From contig MU832025.1 in the NCBI GenBank assembly GCA_029204225.1, positions 1-64,000 on the forward strand: 64,000 nt of DNA, in the 5' to 3' direction. Positions 12,013 through 22,471 of this stretch are shown here, piece after piece (the first letter of the stretch is position 1; every line of letters begins with the position of its first letter). The position numbers and the translations under genes are program-made. The DNA comes from Diphasiastrum complanatum. Its lineage: Eukaryota > Streptophyta > Lycopodiopsida > Lycopodiales > Lycopodiaceae. The notes under the pieces were generated by a model. It was given only the letters and a program-made list of their open reading frames with translations. It was not told the DNA's origin and did no database searches.

Positions 12013-12222
12013 TGGTATCAAAGTCTGTCATAGTCTGACATAGCCACAAAGCTATCAGATCCAAGAGACTAAGCATTCAAGACAAAAAAACCATTAACAA
12101 GTGAGAACACAGTTCACAGCAATGGCTTCAATAAGCAGTACACAATCAAAGATCTGCACAATCCTCGACTCATCAAGAAATAACTTCCTAGCATGGAAGG
12201 TCAAGACCTCTCTTATACTAAA
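12013..12222 (+). pseudogene. Copia primer site and gag N-terminus, truncated
   Basis: TGGTATCAAAGTC at 12013-12025 is a copia-type primer site (complement of initiator tRNA-Met). About 100 bp later an ATG at 12122 opens a frame with the usual copia gag start: a short serine/threonine-rich leader, then 'NNFLAWKVKTSLILK'. After about 12222 the similarity ends and the following codons look unrelated, so the element is cut off inside gag. It is opposite in orientation to the copia gag that begins 0.5 kb to the right. Confidence 0.6.
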
Positions 12223-12724
12223 GGTGTTGGTGTATGAAGGTGGTCTACGTGGTCTACGATTGATTGCAACTGCAGCAGAGCCGTGACAGAAGTAGAACAC
12301 GAGAGATGATTACGATATAAACGATGTCTCTACCAACAGTAAGAAAAACAATTATGAACACAATAGTAACTGCGTATTTTAGGAATGAGGATTGATTAGA
12401 TAATGGAATCAAAAGCTTATTGTCCTCTTGGGTTATCAGAGTAGGAGTCTGAGACTGCCGTAACAGTAGGATTGTGAAGCATTAGGCATCTTGGATAGCC
12501 TTGCGATCCTCTATCTCTGATAACCGTGTTTGTGTGCAAGAGAGTGAGAGAGACAATTGCATTCAATCAAGAACGTAATAATTGAACAGTAGCAAATTTG
12601 TATAAAAGAGAGAATCGGAACACAATACAGTAGCGCTGATAAGCGCGTATCATCTGCAGAACAGCTTCTTCTTTGTCTGTGGACTCGACTATTCTTTATG
12701 CTGAGCTAGTTTATGGTCTGGCTT
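12223..12724. other. No gene; promoter-like sequence between two copia gags
   Basis: This 0.5-kb segment separates a plus-strand gag N-terminus from a minus-strand gag C-terminus. It has a TATA-like TATAAAAGAGAG at about 12601-12612 on the plus strand. A TGTTGGT/ACCAACA pair also brackets about 12225-12338. It could be a small LTR or a foldback, but no direct-repeat partner was found. Confidence 0.3.
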
Positions 12725-13384
12725 TGATTACGTTGGGCCTTTTTTCTTCTTCTGCTTTGTCATGCTCTTGTTGGTGTACAAGGCGTGAGAATCAGCTGAG
12801 GAACTCAAGGCTTCGTTCCTTTGTGTGTCTTCCTGCAACAACATAGTAATGACTCTTAAAAGAGTCAATTCTGGATGAGTCGTGATGATCATCACCCAGC
12901 TGTCATAAGAACTTGGCAAGCTTGTAAGCAGTTGCATCACTGCATCTTGATCGTCTATGAGAGATTCGACAACGACCATTTGTCTTAGCAGGTTCTTGAA
13001 TTGATTAATGTGATTCTGTAGAGAATCACCATTCGTCATCTTGAGGGAGTAGAATTTCTTCCTGAGATGTAGCTTAGAAGCTATATCTCGCACTTTGTAT
13101 AGTGTGCTCAAGATGTCCCAGACTTCTTTTGATGTCTGAGCCTCAGATACATGGCCGATCTGGGTATCCGTGATGTTGAAAATGATCAGCGTGAAAGCTT
13201 TTTCATTCTTCAGCTTCCATTTGGCGATTGTCGCGTCATCTGCTTCGGGTTTCCCTTTTGCACCTGTAACAACGTCGAACAATTCTTTTGCCATTAGTAA
13301 AGTTTTCATCTTAAATTTTCACAGATGGTAATTGGCTCCATCAAGCTTGTCCATGATAGGACTGGCTTTCCCTTGGGAATCCAT
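12725..13384 (-). pseudogene. Copia gag (UBN2-type)
   Basis: Reading leftward from the ATG at 13384, the frame gives a copia Gag. It has an 'IMDKLDGANY' start, then a UBN2/retrotran_gag region with 'WKLKNEKAFTLI', 'TSKEVWDILSTLY', 'LHLRKKFYSLKM', 'HINQFKNLL' and 'LLTSLPSSYDSWV'. A TGA replaces the expected tryptophan before 'KFKMKTLLMAK', so translation is broken about 24 codons in. After that the frame is open to 12725. It ends in a lysine-rich stretch where the zinc knuckle should follow, and the knuckle is absent. It sits 140 bp downstream (minus strand) of a primer site and LTR, the normal layout for a copia 5' end. Confidence 0.85.
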
Positions 13385-13521
13385 GTGGAAGAATTAGTCT
13401 AAGTGATAGGAGAAACTATCAGTGACTTAAGTATGAAAATTTGATATTTACAGAACAAGAAACAATTACTCTATCGACTAGTAGAGTCTTGTACTATGGA
13501 AGCTTATCAAGCTATGAACCT

Positions 13522-13534
13522 GGCTCTGATACCA
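13522..13534 (-). promoter_or_regulatory. Copia primer-binding site
   Basis: On the minus strand this reads TGGTATCAGAGCC, the complement of the initiator tRNA-Met 3' end. It lies immediately after the LTR end CCAACA and 140 bp before gag. This placement defines the left-hand LTR boundary at 13535. Confidence 0.85.
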
Positions 13535-14936
13535 TGTTGGAGAGAGAGGGGAGAAATAAATGATGAACACGAACGAGAAACGAACTCGAACAAGAAGCGA
13601 ACGAGAAATGAACTCGAATAGAAAATGTTCGTGCATAGCGAAATGAGTTAAATGACTCTCTCTAAAAGCATGACTATGCCTATCAGAATGAACATAATTT
13701 TAGTGATAGGAATCACAGTCATTCTAGATTATGCAGCCAAACATTTAATGGATGAAGCGCTAGATGAATAATTTGTCGCGAATTGCAAGACAAATTATAT
13801 GTCACGAATGATTCGCGAATAGCTAGACTGTGCTCGACTGATAATTAGTCGCAAATGATTCGCGAAAAACAAGACTAAAAGTTAATCGTCTATTACCAGA
13901 AAGAACAACTAGAAAGATCAGACAAAATGAAGAACAAGCATAATAATATTAACACAAATCGGAATGCAGAACAAAGAGCTATATCAGATTAAGTATATCA
14001 TGTATACATGTTAGTGATACAATAGAGCACAATACAATAGCGGACGAAACCGCATGTCCTATGAAGCTTATTTTTGTCTGTAATGAGGAATGAAACATAT
14101 TCTCTTAGTCTCTTCTTCTCTCACTTGATCATCTGATCATCATCATCATGAATGGTGTCCAGAATATGTATATATACATAATATTATAGGTCTGCACATG
14201 TGAAAGTACAGAGTGGATGTGCTGTTTGTAGGAGATCGTGGGTGGCTGCATTCGTTGTCCAATCTGTTAGCGCAACTGCATGGAGTGAGCGTAAAAAGGG
14301 TGCGACGTCAGCTAGTGCTGAAGTGAACGTTGGTGATGATGCAAAAAGTGGGTCACTCTTACGAATGGCCTTAGGATAAGATCTACAGGGTGCCTTAGCC
14401 ATTAGGGCACCTTCGACATTATGTAGGATAGTGTCCTCTTTTCGCCTGTCACCATAACCTGTGTAAAAACACAATGTTCGTGATTCTTTCGCCTTTTATT
14501 CATGTGTGCAAATTTGCGTGTAAATATGCAGGCTATGTGGCAACGTTAGTAAATATGCAGCAAGAATGGAGGCAGATTAAAAATGGAATTTAGGAGAGTA
14601 GAAGGAGTAAATCCAACATTGATCACGACTCTTTCCATCGTAGGAGATCGTAAGAAGGTCACTTACGACGGTCGACAAGATTTTAAGTTCCGTTGCCATT
14701 GAAGATTTCGTAAGTGCTCGTAGATAGTAATCTACGAGTTTTAACGACTCCCTACGGTGTTTCTCTGTTAACATTATATTGACGGTGCTCTTCGGTCAGA
14801 CCATAATCTGGCGATGGCTTTGTGGTTCTGCCTGATTCGAATTTGTGTGCAATTTTGTAGACTGATTCAGAGAGATGAAATTCTTGAGAGTAGAAGGAGG
14901 GCGAAGGGATGAGTAGGAGAAGATTAAATTCTAACA
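13535..14936 (-). mobile_element. Copia LTR, 1.4 kb, shared by two element bodies
   Basis: On the minus strand the LTR starts TGTTAG at 14936 and ends CCAACA at 13535. On its upstream side (right) is a polypurine tract, AAGGGGGAG, that normally precedes a 3' LTR. On its downstream side (left) is a primer site that normally follows a 5' LTR. So a single LTR joins an RT/RNase H-containing 3' body to a gag-containing 5' body in tandem. Small open frames inside it (for example 14184-14474 minus) have no recognisable product. Both outer LTRs are missing from the window. Confidence 0.75.
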
Positions 14937-16192
14937 CTCCCCCTTAAGCTTACTGCTACAATCTTGGACTCAAGTTGAGACTAAACAATTCTACTAGAGT
15001 AGAATGTTTATCCCTTGACAATGGTTTTGTCAGAATGTCAGCCAACAATTGTCTGTGTGATAGTAACTTAGTGCAACGTCTTCATTCTGAACCTTCTCTC
15101 TGAGAAAATGAAGTTGAACCTCTATATGTTTGGTCCTTGTGTGAGTTCGTCGGTTCAACGACAGAGCTATACAACTTTGATTGTCGCACTGGAGTATAGT
15201 TGGACCAAACTGTGGGATTTCAGATCCTGTAGTAGTCTTCTAAGACATAAAATCTCCTTCACTGTTGACATAGCTGCGACATATTCAGATTCTGTGGAGG
15301 AAAGAGAAATGCATTTCTGCTTTCAGTTGTTCCATGAGATGGGTCCTCTTGCGAGGAAGCAAAATGTGGATTTTTTGATATCCATATCTCCTGCCCAATC
15401 TGAGTCTGAATAAGTAATCAAAGAGAGTGCAACTTCTGTATTTCCATTATAACTCAAGGCGTAGTGCTTTGAGGCTTGAATGTACTTCAGAACTCTTTGT
15501 AGAGCTTTCCAGTGTTGAGGCCTGGATTGGACATGAATTGCCACAATGTGCTTATAGCATATGCTAGATCAGGTCGTGTGCAAATCATAGAGTACATGAG
15601 AGAACTTATGATAGACCGATAAGGGTACTTGCACATTTCGTGCTGATCTGCCTTTGTCCAAGGGCACATGTCTTTGGATAGCTTGCATCCTGGATCCATA
15701 GGAGTGTCTATGGGCTTGCAAACCTCCATGTCGTATCTTCAAAGTACATTAAGTAAGTAGGATTGTTGGCTTATGGTGATTCTTCTGCTCGCGCGATCTC
15801 TGTGAATCTCCATTCCAAGTCGGTAATGGACTGGACCTAAATCAGTTATATCAAACTTTGATGAGAGTAAGGACTTGGTCTCTTGCAACAACTGATTTGA
15901 ATTGTTGATGATTAGGGAATCATCAACGTATAGTGCTATTATAACATAACTTGGTCCCTTTGGTTTTAGATACACATTTGAATCTGCGGTGCAGGAGGTA
16001 AAGTCGTGCTGCAGCAAGAAACGATTTATTCCATCATACGAGGCCCTTGAAGCTTGCTTCAGACCGTATAATGCCTTATGTAATTTGCATAGTAGATGCT
16101 CCTTGCCTTGAGGGATGTAACCTTCTGGTTGATAGATGTAGACATCTTCTTGTATGTATCCATGTAGGAATGTCGTCTGGACGTCCAACAAG
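14937..16192 (-). pseudogene. Copia reverse transcriptase and RNase H
   Basis: From right to left the minus strand encodes RVT_2 signatures: 'LDVQTTFLHGYIQEDVYI', 'LHKALYGLKQASR' and the catalytic box 'ALYVDDSLI'. 'KFDITDLGPVHYRLGMEI' follows at 15739-16191. The frame shifts, then the RT end appears with 'PYRSIISSLMYSMICTRPDLAYA' character (15487-15729). The RNase H start 'YSDSDWAGDMDIKKST' follows, then the 'STESEYVAAMS' segment with the active-site glutamate. The tail carries an ADILTKPL-like end and the polypurine tract at 14937-14945. The RT lacks its N-terminal third, because the similarity stops at about 16190. Several frameshifts make it non-functional. Confidence 0.85.
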
Positions 16193-16953
16193 GGTTAGTT
16201 CACTAAATAGGCACCTAACTATGCATAGATGCTATTTCTAGTTAGTTTCCTACTTTGCATCTAACTCTACCTCCACTAACACTACTCACACTAACTCTAC
16301 TCCCCTAACTAACTTCATCATGATTTTGTGTGAAGAGAGAGGATAGAATAGAAGAGGAAGAAGAAGGAAAAGAGAGAAAGAGAGAGAGATGAGATGGAGG
16401 TTAGCTGAAATGCTCAATTTCATTGCTTACGGAAAAACCTTAACTAGCATAAACCAAAAAGCATGGGAATTGGAAATAACAAGCAATCACAACAATAGCA
16501 TAAGCAAAAGTAATTAGCAAATGAGGATGCTTGAGCTCTCAAAATGATAGAGTCTCCTCCTCTATATTAAGCATCAAAATAGTGTACAAATGGTGCCTTT
16601 TTATAAAATGGTGAAGGCCCTTGCCCCAAAATCCTATTGGCTAATATTTACATTGATCCTATCCATTCATCTTGGACCCAACTTGATCCAAGGGTCCACA
16701 AAAAGTACATTGAAATTCACAAGATTCATGTGAGTCCCAATTTGGACCCAACTCTAAAAAGTAATCTTCTAAGTTTAAAAATGACTTTGGGCTTCTAGTT
16801 TTATTTTAATTCAAAGGCCCAAGTCTATTCTATTTTATTTCCACTTAAACTTGCGTGCTCATCGGGCCATGGGCTTACACGCGCAAGATGCCATGCTCTC
16901 GCAACACATTTTATTGGCCGAATTTATTTATTTACAATTCGTTGGAAATACAA
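16193..16953 (-). mobile_element. LTR-like insertion flanked by CCAACAAG repeats
   Basis: The 8-bp direct repeat CCAACAAG lies at 16185-16192 and 16954-16961 and brackets 761 bp that interrupt the copia RT. The minus strand has a TATA-like TTTTATAAAAAGG near 16598-16610 and GA-rich stretches at 16326-16395. This is compatible with an LTR or a small DNA transposon on the minus strand. I see no clean terminal inverted repeats, and the sequence to the right does not resume the copia RT. The target-duplication reading is therefore only a possibility. Confidence 0.35.
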
Positions 16954-17032
16954 CCAACAAGACCCATGGCTTGAAGTAGTGCCGGTCCCTCGGCACTCTA
17001 CCGAATCAGTAAAGAGTCTTCTTCACCCGCCT

Positions 17033-17305
17033 TTATTGGATCAGGTAGGTCGTGACATCCTCCATAAAGTTGAGGGACTTGTGGACTCCTGTCAGCCAAT
17101 CTCGGTTGACCCACCCTTGGAATCTGTGTGTCCATGGATCGCCAAAAAGGGCAGCTCGGTAATACACACGAGCGACTGACAGCTGATCTTCGACTTTGTC
17201 TGAAGGTAGCGGCTTATTAAGATCAAAGAATATGAGGGAGAGAAAATTGTCCCGTTTAGTTTCTATCCCCATTAGAAGCTCTAAGTCATGGGCGTAAGTG
17301 CTGCT
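17033..17305 (-). pseudogene. Unidentified coding remnant cut by the gypsy LTR
   Basis: The minus strand has an open frame of about 90 codons with balanced, protein-like composition. It contains 'LSLIFFDLNKPLPSDK', 'ARVYYRAALFGDPWTHRF' and 'GWVNRDWLTGVHKSLNF'. It stops at a TAG-side boundary near 17033 and is cut at 17306, where the gypsy LTR begins, so it is part of whatever the gypsy element inserted into. I do not recognise the family. It could be host exon sequence or another element's accessory ORF. Confidence 0.35.
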
Positions 17306-20300
17306 TGTTAGTCGATATTTCTGCACGAAAAATTGGGCTAATATTGAAGTTTAAGTTTGCAATAATTGAAAAAAACGGCATGTAAAACCCGGATATTACA
17401 GAAAAATTGACACAAATTTGGGTCCCAGCCTGTCCTGAAGTGGCTAGACACAGTTTAAAAGTAAGAAACTGACTTTCGAAAAAACCGTCAAAAATATTTT
17501 GTGGTCAAGTTTTGTAAGACCGAGCCAAAAGTGCCGGTCCACCTAGAATTGGGTCCCATCCCGTCCTAAATGAGGCTAGAGCAAATTTTGCGGCCTTAGA
17601 AATGGCCGATAAATATTTTACGACTTTTCAAAAAAATGGCCAGTTGTAAAAAAATAGCCAATATGACCGTGCTAAAATCTCACCATGTACTGAGTCCATT
17701 TTTACTAATATATGATCACTCAGTGTATTTTTCAGGGAAACCGTGTTGTCATGGGAGCCCTTGTCATGAATGCCAAAAATGTCAACCACAAAAGAAAAAA
17801 TCGAGAAAGAAAAGTTTCGAGTAAAAACGGGACCAGGAAATATGGATTCAGTGTCAAGGAGTCACAGAAACCCTAACGACAAAGTTTGGGCAATTTATGG
17901 GCAATTAACAAAATGTGTGGGCCAAGTGGTTACCCAACAGGCCGAAAATTCAGACAAATGAGCAGTAGGCGCACGACCCTTGAAAAATCGAAGAAAGGCT
18001 AAAAACGAAGGTACCCAAAGAAAAAATGAAGGCCACCTACTAAAAATAGGGGTTGAAAAAGGGCCTCACCCAAAATTTGGATATTAAATGCCAAAACACC
18101 TTGGAGGCTATAAAAATTGGGAGGTACACCCACTACCATTGACATTTTGGGCTTCTAGGGTGTACAAAAGGGCAAACTTGAATGGCCTCCCTAGCCTTTG
18201 ACAAAAATGGCATCTTGGCTAGTTTTGGAAGAGAGCCTTGAATGAACCACTCCCCCACTCTCTTATGGAGGCCACTAGGTGTACTATCAAATGGGTTGAG
18301 GACAAATGGCAAAGAGGGCTTGAAGGGCATGAAAATTGGCAAAGCCTCATTTTGAAGGGGGACACTTGGGTTTTCCTATAAAAAGGAGCCAACTCTTTGT
18401 ATTTGTGTATGTGTGTTGAGAGTTAGTGTTGAGAGTATGTGTGTTGAGAGTTAGTGTATTTGGATGTTAGATTGGTATCCTTGTTGTCTTGCCTCATATG
18501 AGTGTGATTTGCTTGGAGGTAGTGTCTTGAATTGTAGTTGTGTGGTGTGGTTGTTGTTAGTGGTTTGAGAGTAATGTTAGTTGTTAGGTTGAATGCTTAA
18601 ATGTTAGTTACTATTATTGGATGGTAGTTACTATATTTAAGGAGGACTTATAGCTCCAATGTGGAGTGATGGCCGTTTAGGGTTTACTTGTGGGAGTTGA
18701 TCATTACTTTTGCTTGGTGTTAATGCTTGCTTGGTTGTTGCATTGCTCCTCTTGTGTGTGGTGGATGTTTGAAGGTGAGCATTGCGATAGTTCGTTGTTT
18801 GTTGGTCAAAAGCGGCTCATGGATGGGGAGCTATGTTTTGTTGGTTGATTGTCGTTGATTGAGTGAATGGTTGGTTGGAATGAGTGCATTGTGGATTGAG
18901 TGTTATGAGCATGGTGTGTGGTTTCTTGTAGATTGAATGCATTGCTTAGAGAGAGGGAGAGAGTGAAGGGTTTACCCTCTCAATTGTTGTAAGGTGGATG
19001 GAGAGAAGGTTTGCATGTGAATTGAGAGCATTGTTGAGTAGTTGGTTTGGATGTGAATGCACTCACAATTTTTTTCCTTGGTTCATTCCGTGTTAGGATG
19101 CATGTGTGAAGGACCATGCCATTGCTTCGTAGGATTGGATGAGTTGAATGCTTGTTAGAAGAGTGTATATGCATGCATTAGGGTTCAAATGATGAGCACA
19201 CCATTTGCATGATGAAAAGAATGCAACACCAGCAAGGGCAACACTACGATAAGCAAGGCAAATCCCAAGCGAAGTACAAATGACTGGTTGCAGCCTTTGT
19301 CTACACCTTCGGTGTGCGAGTTTCCATCAACAATCAGACCTACCAGCGATCTAGCAACTTGTCACGACCTAGTGACCCATTTACACGTCTGCCACATGGC
19401 CCCACAACATGTCTGCGGGCTGTTTCGACCCATTTGCGGCCTATTGAGGGTTGTACCATCCTATTTTTGGTCTGTTTAGACGTTCTCAGTCCTGCCTATG
19501 ACCTGTTGAGGCCCTACTGATGCCAGAACCTGCTGCTTGTGTCCGATTCTCTCTTTAACAAGCTGTACCAGTCATCCATCGACTCCACAAATCTGTCTGC
19601 AGCCTGTCCATAGCTCTCATCACTGTTCAGAGACACGTACCTGCTGACCTTGCGACCTGCCTGTGTGGCCCTGTCTACCTCTGTCTGCGGCTTCCTAAGG
19701 CCTGTACCTACTGTCTGCGGCCAATAGATTGCTGCCACATGGCCTGCAACTGTCAGAACAGGCCCCTGCCCTAACTGCGGCCTACCTGCTGGCCCTGCGA
19801 CCTACTTGTTGACCTTGTACCACCTGCCTGCGGCCAGAAAGCCCTGCTGCGGCCCTGAATCTCTGTCTGCGACTCTCTTTCAAGCCTGCTTGCGGATTTT
19901 TTGATCTGTCCTGTCCGTCCGTGGCTCGTAGTGGACCTGCACCTACTTGCCTGTGAAAAAATAAGACTTCTACAATCTGTCAGTGACCTACCTGCAGCCA
20001 GTACCAGCCGGTTGCGGATTTTCGATGGCCGGTTACAGTCAAAAATCAATCTCTGATAGCCTGCCAGCGAACTAGAACCCTGTTGCAGCCTCTGATCCCT
20101 ACCCACTGCCAAAAATCAGACCTACTGTGGTTTGTTCTTCACCGACTGACTGTGACAAAGCAAGTGCCAAGCAGCAAATGGAAGGCGACATGGGAAGAAA
20201 GCAGCATTCATGACTAGTTGGACTCTCCGACAAACCGGTTACCTCACACGTATATGAGGAAATCGCATTTGTACTATGTATGAAACCATCAAAGTTATAC

Positions 20301-21280
20301 ATGGAGTAGTTTTACCATTTACGGGATTTTTACAAGTATTCTAAGGATGCAAGTTTTTAAGGGATATCGTTTCGAAGAATGAGGTAATACTAATTTAAGT
20401 TCCAATATGCATTAATCAAAACTTGCACCTTGTGGTTGTGTCCGTTTAACCGAGTGAATAATGGAAAGTTTTGTAGTGAATCGTGTTTTTTTAGAACTCC
20501 AGTTGGAATTCTAGTCGTGCATGAAAAATGTTGTGTGGTTAATGAGGGTTTCTCATTTCCGACTTAGCAACCGAAGCTAAGGATAATTAGCTAGGGTTAT
20601 TGGCGTCGTATTGCACTGATTATTGCGATGTGATCTATGAAAAAGTAAAGAAATGTGCTTTTGCTCTTTGATAAACGTGTTAGTTGAACGACAATAAAAC
20701 CATCAAGTTGTGAAATTGTGAAACATATTAATTGGACCCGACTCTTGTGAAACACCAGAGCAGACCGTCCACCATCCGCGGTTGAAATACACCGCCTTGG
20801 TTAAAGCGTCACACTAGTCACACCCGCTGTCAGTACTGTCTAGCGAAATACCTAGACCCAACGGTCGACGAAAATACCGCCGCTTAGCAAACAAAGCGGT
20901 GCGTATAACTTGCACCCCACGAGCACATCATAGATACTAAATCGGTTTTCAGCCCATGTAAGATCTTTACTAATTGTAAGCCGAATTCAATGGGGAAAGA
21001 GACATTAGCGATCAGAAGTTTTTACGGAACCATAATTCTAGAAAGCTAGTGAATCATTGCACAAAAAGTATTAGCACCCCCTCCTTGCAACCGTATCTCT
21101 GAGAGCCTGGAAAACTTTCATCGGTTGGGAAGCACAGGGTAACATAGGAAGCCCCCTGGATTGGATGTGGCAGGACCTTCGTTACTCAAGTAGGGCATAG
21201 CCACCATCAGTAGTGGTGCCCCATTGACTTTTTTAGAACGTTTTGGCTGGACCAATCCCCTGCCAAAAATGGCCCTAACA
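17306..21280 (+). repeat. 5' LTR of the giant gypsy element (3,975 bp)
   Basis: The LTR begins TGTTAG at 17306 and ends CTAACA at 21280, a 6-bp terminal inverted pair, followed at once by a primer-site-like sequence. The first 3,595 bp are repeated at 30771-34333. A TATA box at 18377-18384 divides a U3 of about 1.07 kb from an unusually long R/U5 of about 2.9 kb. A short tandem of TGTGTTGAGAGTTAGTGT-like units lies just downstream of it (18409-18455). Open frames inside the LTR, such as 18133-18342 and 19771-20112 on the minus strand, also occur in the other copy but look like chance frames. Confidence 0.8.
18377..18384 (+). promoter_or_regulatory. TATA box of the gypsy LTR promoter
   Basis: TATAAAAA lies within CCTATAAAAAGGAGCC and is kept unchanged in the 3' LTR at 31843-31850. 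Transcription would be expected to start about 25-30 bp downstream. It sits inside a block of about 700 bp in which the two LTRs show no differences that I can see. Confidence 0.6.
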
Positions 21281-21566
21281 TTGGTGCATCTGCCGGGAGG
21301 AACATCATATTGCTTGGAAGAGTAATTATCCATGTCGATTGGTTTACAAAGCATATATTTTAGAAATGGGTTGTCAGTCAAGTGAGCAACTCTGACCCGC
21401 CAGATGCTTAACATTGGTGCGTCTGCCGGGAGGAATTTGATAATGGGCTATTATTTGAAGGGCGAATATCTATATGTAGGGTTGTGGACTGTACAAATTA
21501 GCCATTTGCGGGTTGCTTATGTTATTTGACCTACCAGATGCTTAAAATTGGTGCGTCTGCCTGGAG
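21281..21566 (+). repeat. Three tandem primer-site-like units
   Basis: TTGGTGC(A/G)TCTGCC-GGGAGG-type sequences start at 21281, 21414 and 21548, giving periods of 133 and 134 bp. Each follows an AACA/AAAA-type end, and the second and third follow CAGATGCTTAA. The first directly follows the LTR end CTAACA, so it is the best candidate for the primer-binding site. I could not match it to a specific tRNA. The unit repeat suggests local tandem duplication of the LTR-PBS junction. Confidence 0.6.
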
Positions 21567-22471
21567 TTACTTGATAAGAGATATTGCTTGAAGGGTAGTC
21601 ATACTATCGGTGGCCTACAAATTTCATATGTCTCAAATTGCATATGTTGTGAACAATTTTACTGTTTAGACCATCAACCGCAAGATAGCTTAGTTGTGCA
21701 AGCTACTAGTGCACACGTTGTTTTCAGAAAACCGATATCAAGTATCACAGATTGAAGTGGTTAGCATCACACAGTGATGTGTACTGATCCCACACCTAGA
21801 ACATACGTTATGAGTTCACAATCCAACCCTAGCTGCATATGATCCGACTTCGCCAAGGCCATTCTATTTCCAACAGTTTGGAATACAGTTTGGACTAGAG
21901 ACTGCATACAATTTTCATCAGCAAGGAGTTTAGGCTATGATGCCAAGTACTACTAGAAATCTTTCATAGAGTGACGGGACAGGTCAGAGAATGGGGTTCT
22001 GTATGAAGCTAGGGTGAAAGTGAAAACCAGAGCCCTGAGTCGAAAGTCATTACCCTACGACCCACCAACCCTAGCATCCCGTAGAGATGGCACCTGGTAC
22101 AAAGAACCAAGAAAAACTGTACATGGGTATGGTTGGATTAGGATTGAGCATAAAAATGACCAAGTAGAGTTAGTTAGGTCATATGCAGTATTAGTGGACG
22201 AAGGATGGATGACCTATGGGATAACGTGGAAAAATCACAAGACGCATGTGCAACGACAGTTGATTGCTATTCGTAAGTGAGAAATCTATTATGCAGCAAT
22301 CATCAGTGTCACCCTAGATGAGACATCATAGGTATACCAAGGAAATCTAGGTCTAAGGGAGCACCGCACGGAGAGACTTCAAATCTCCAGAGAGACCGTT
22401 TAGGGCTTAGAAGAAGCCATCGCGGGTTTCTTGTCCCACCACTTTTAAATGATGAGTCTCACCCATCTATA
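21567..22471 (+). other. Gypsy leader region with a short ORF
   Basis: This leader lies between the primer-site repeats and gag. An open frame at 22014-22280 (88 codons, basic, 'KEPRKTVHGYGWIRIEHKN', 'MTYGITWKNHKTHVQRQL') precedes gag in another frame. Ogre-type elements often carry an ORF upstream of gag, so it may be the remnant of one. It has no recognised domain and could be chance. Confidence 0.3.

Noticed and set aside
18133-18342. Conserved minus-strand ORF in both gypsy LTRs
   Set aside because: Its identity in both copies comes from the no-difference block of the LTR; it has no recognisable motif or start context.
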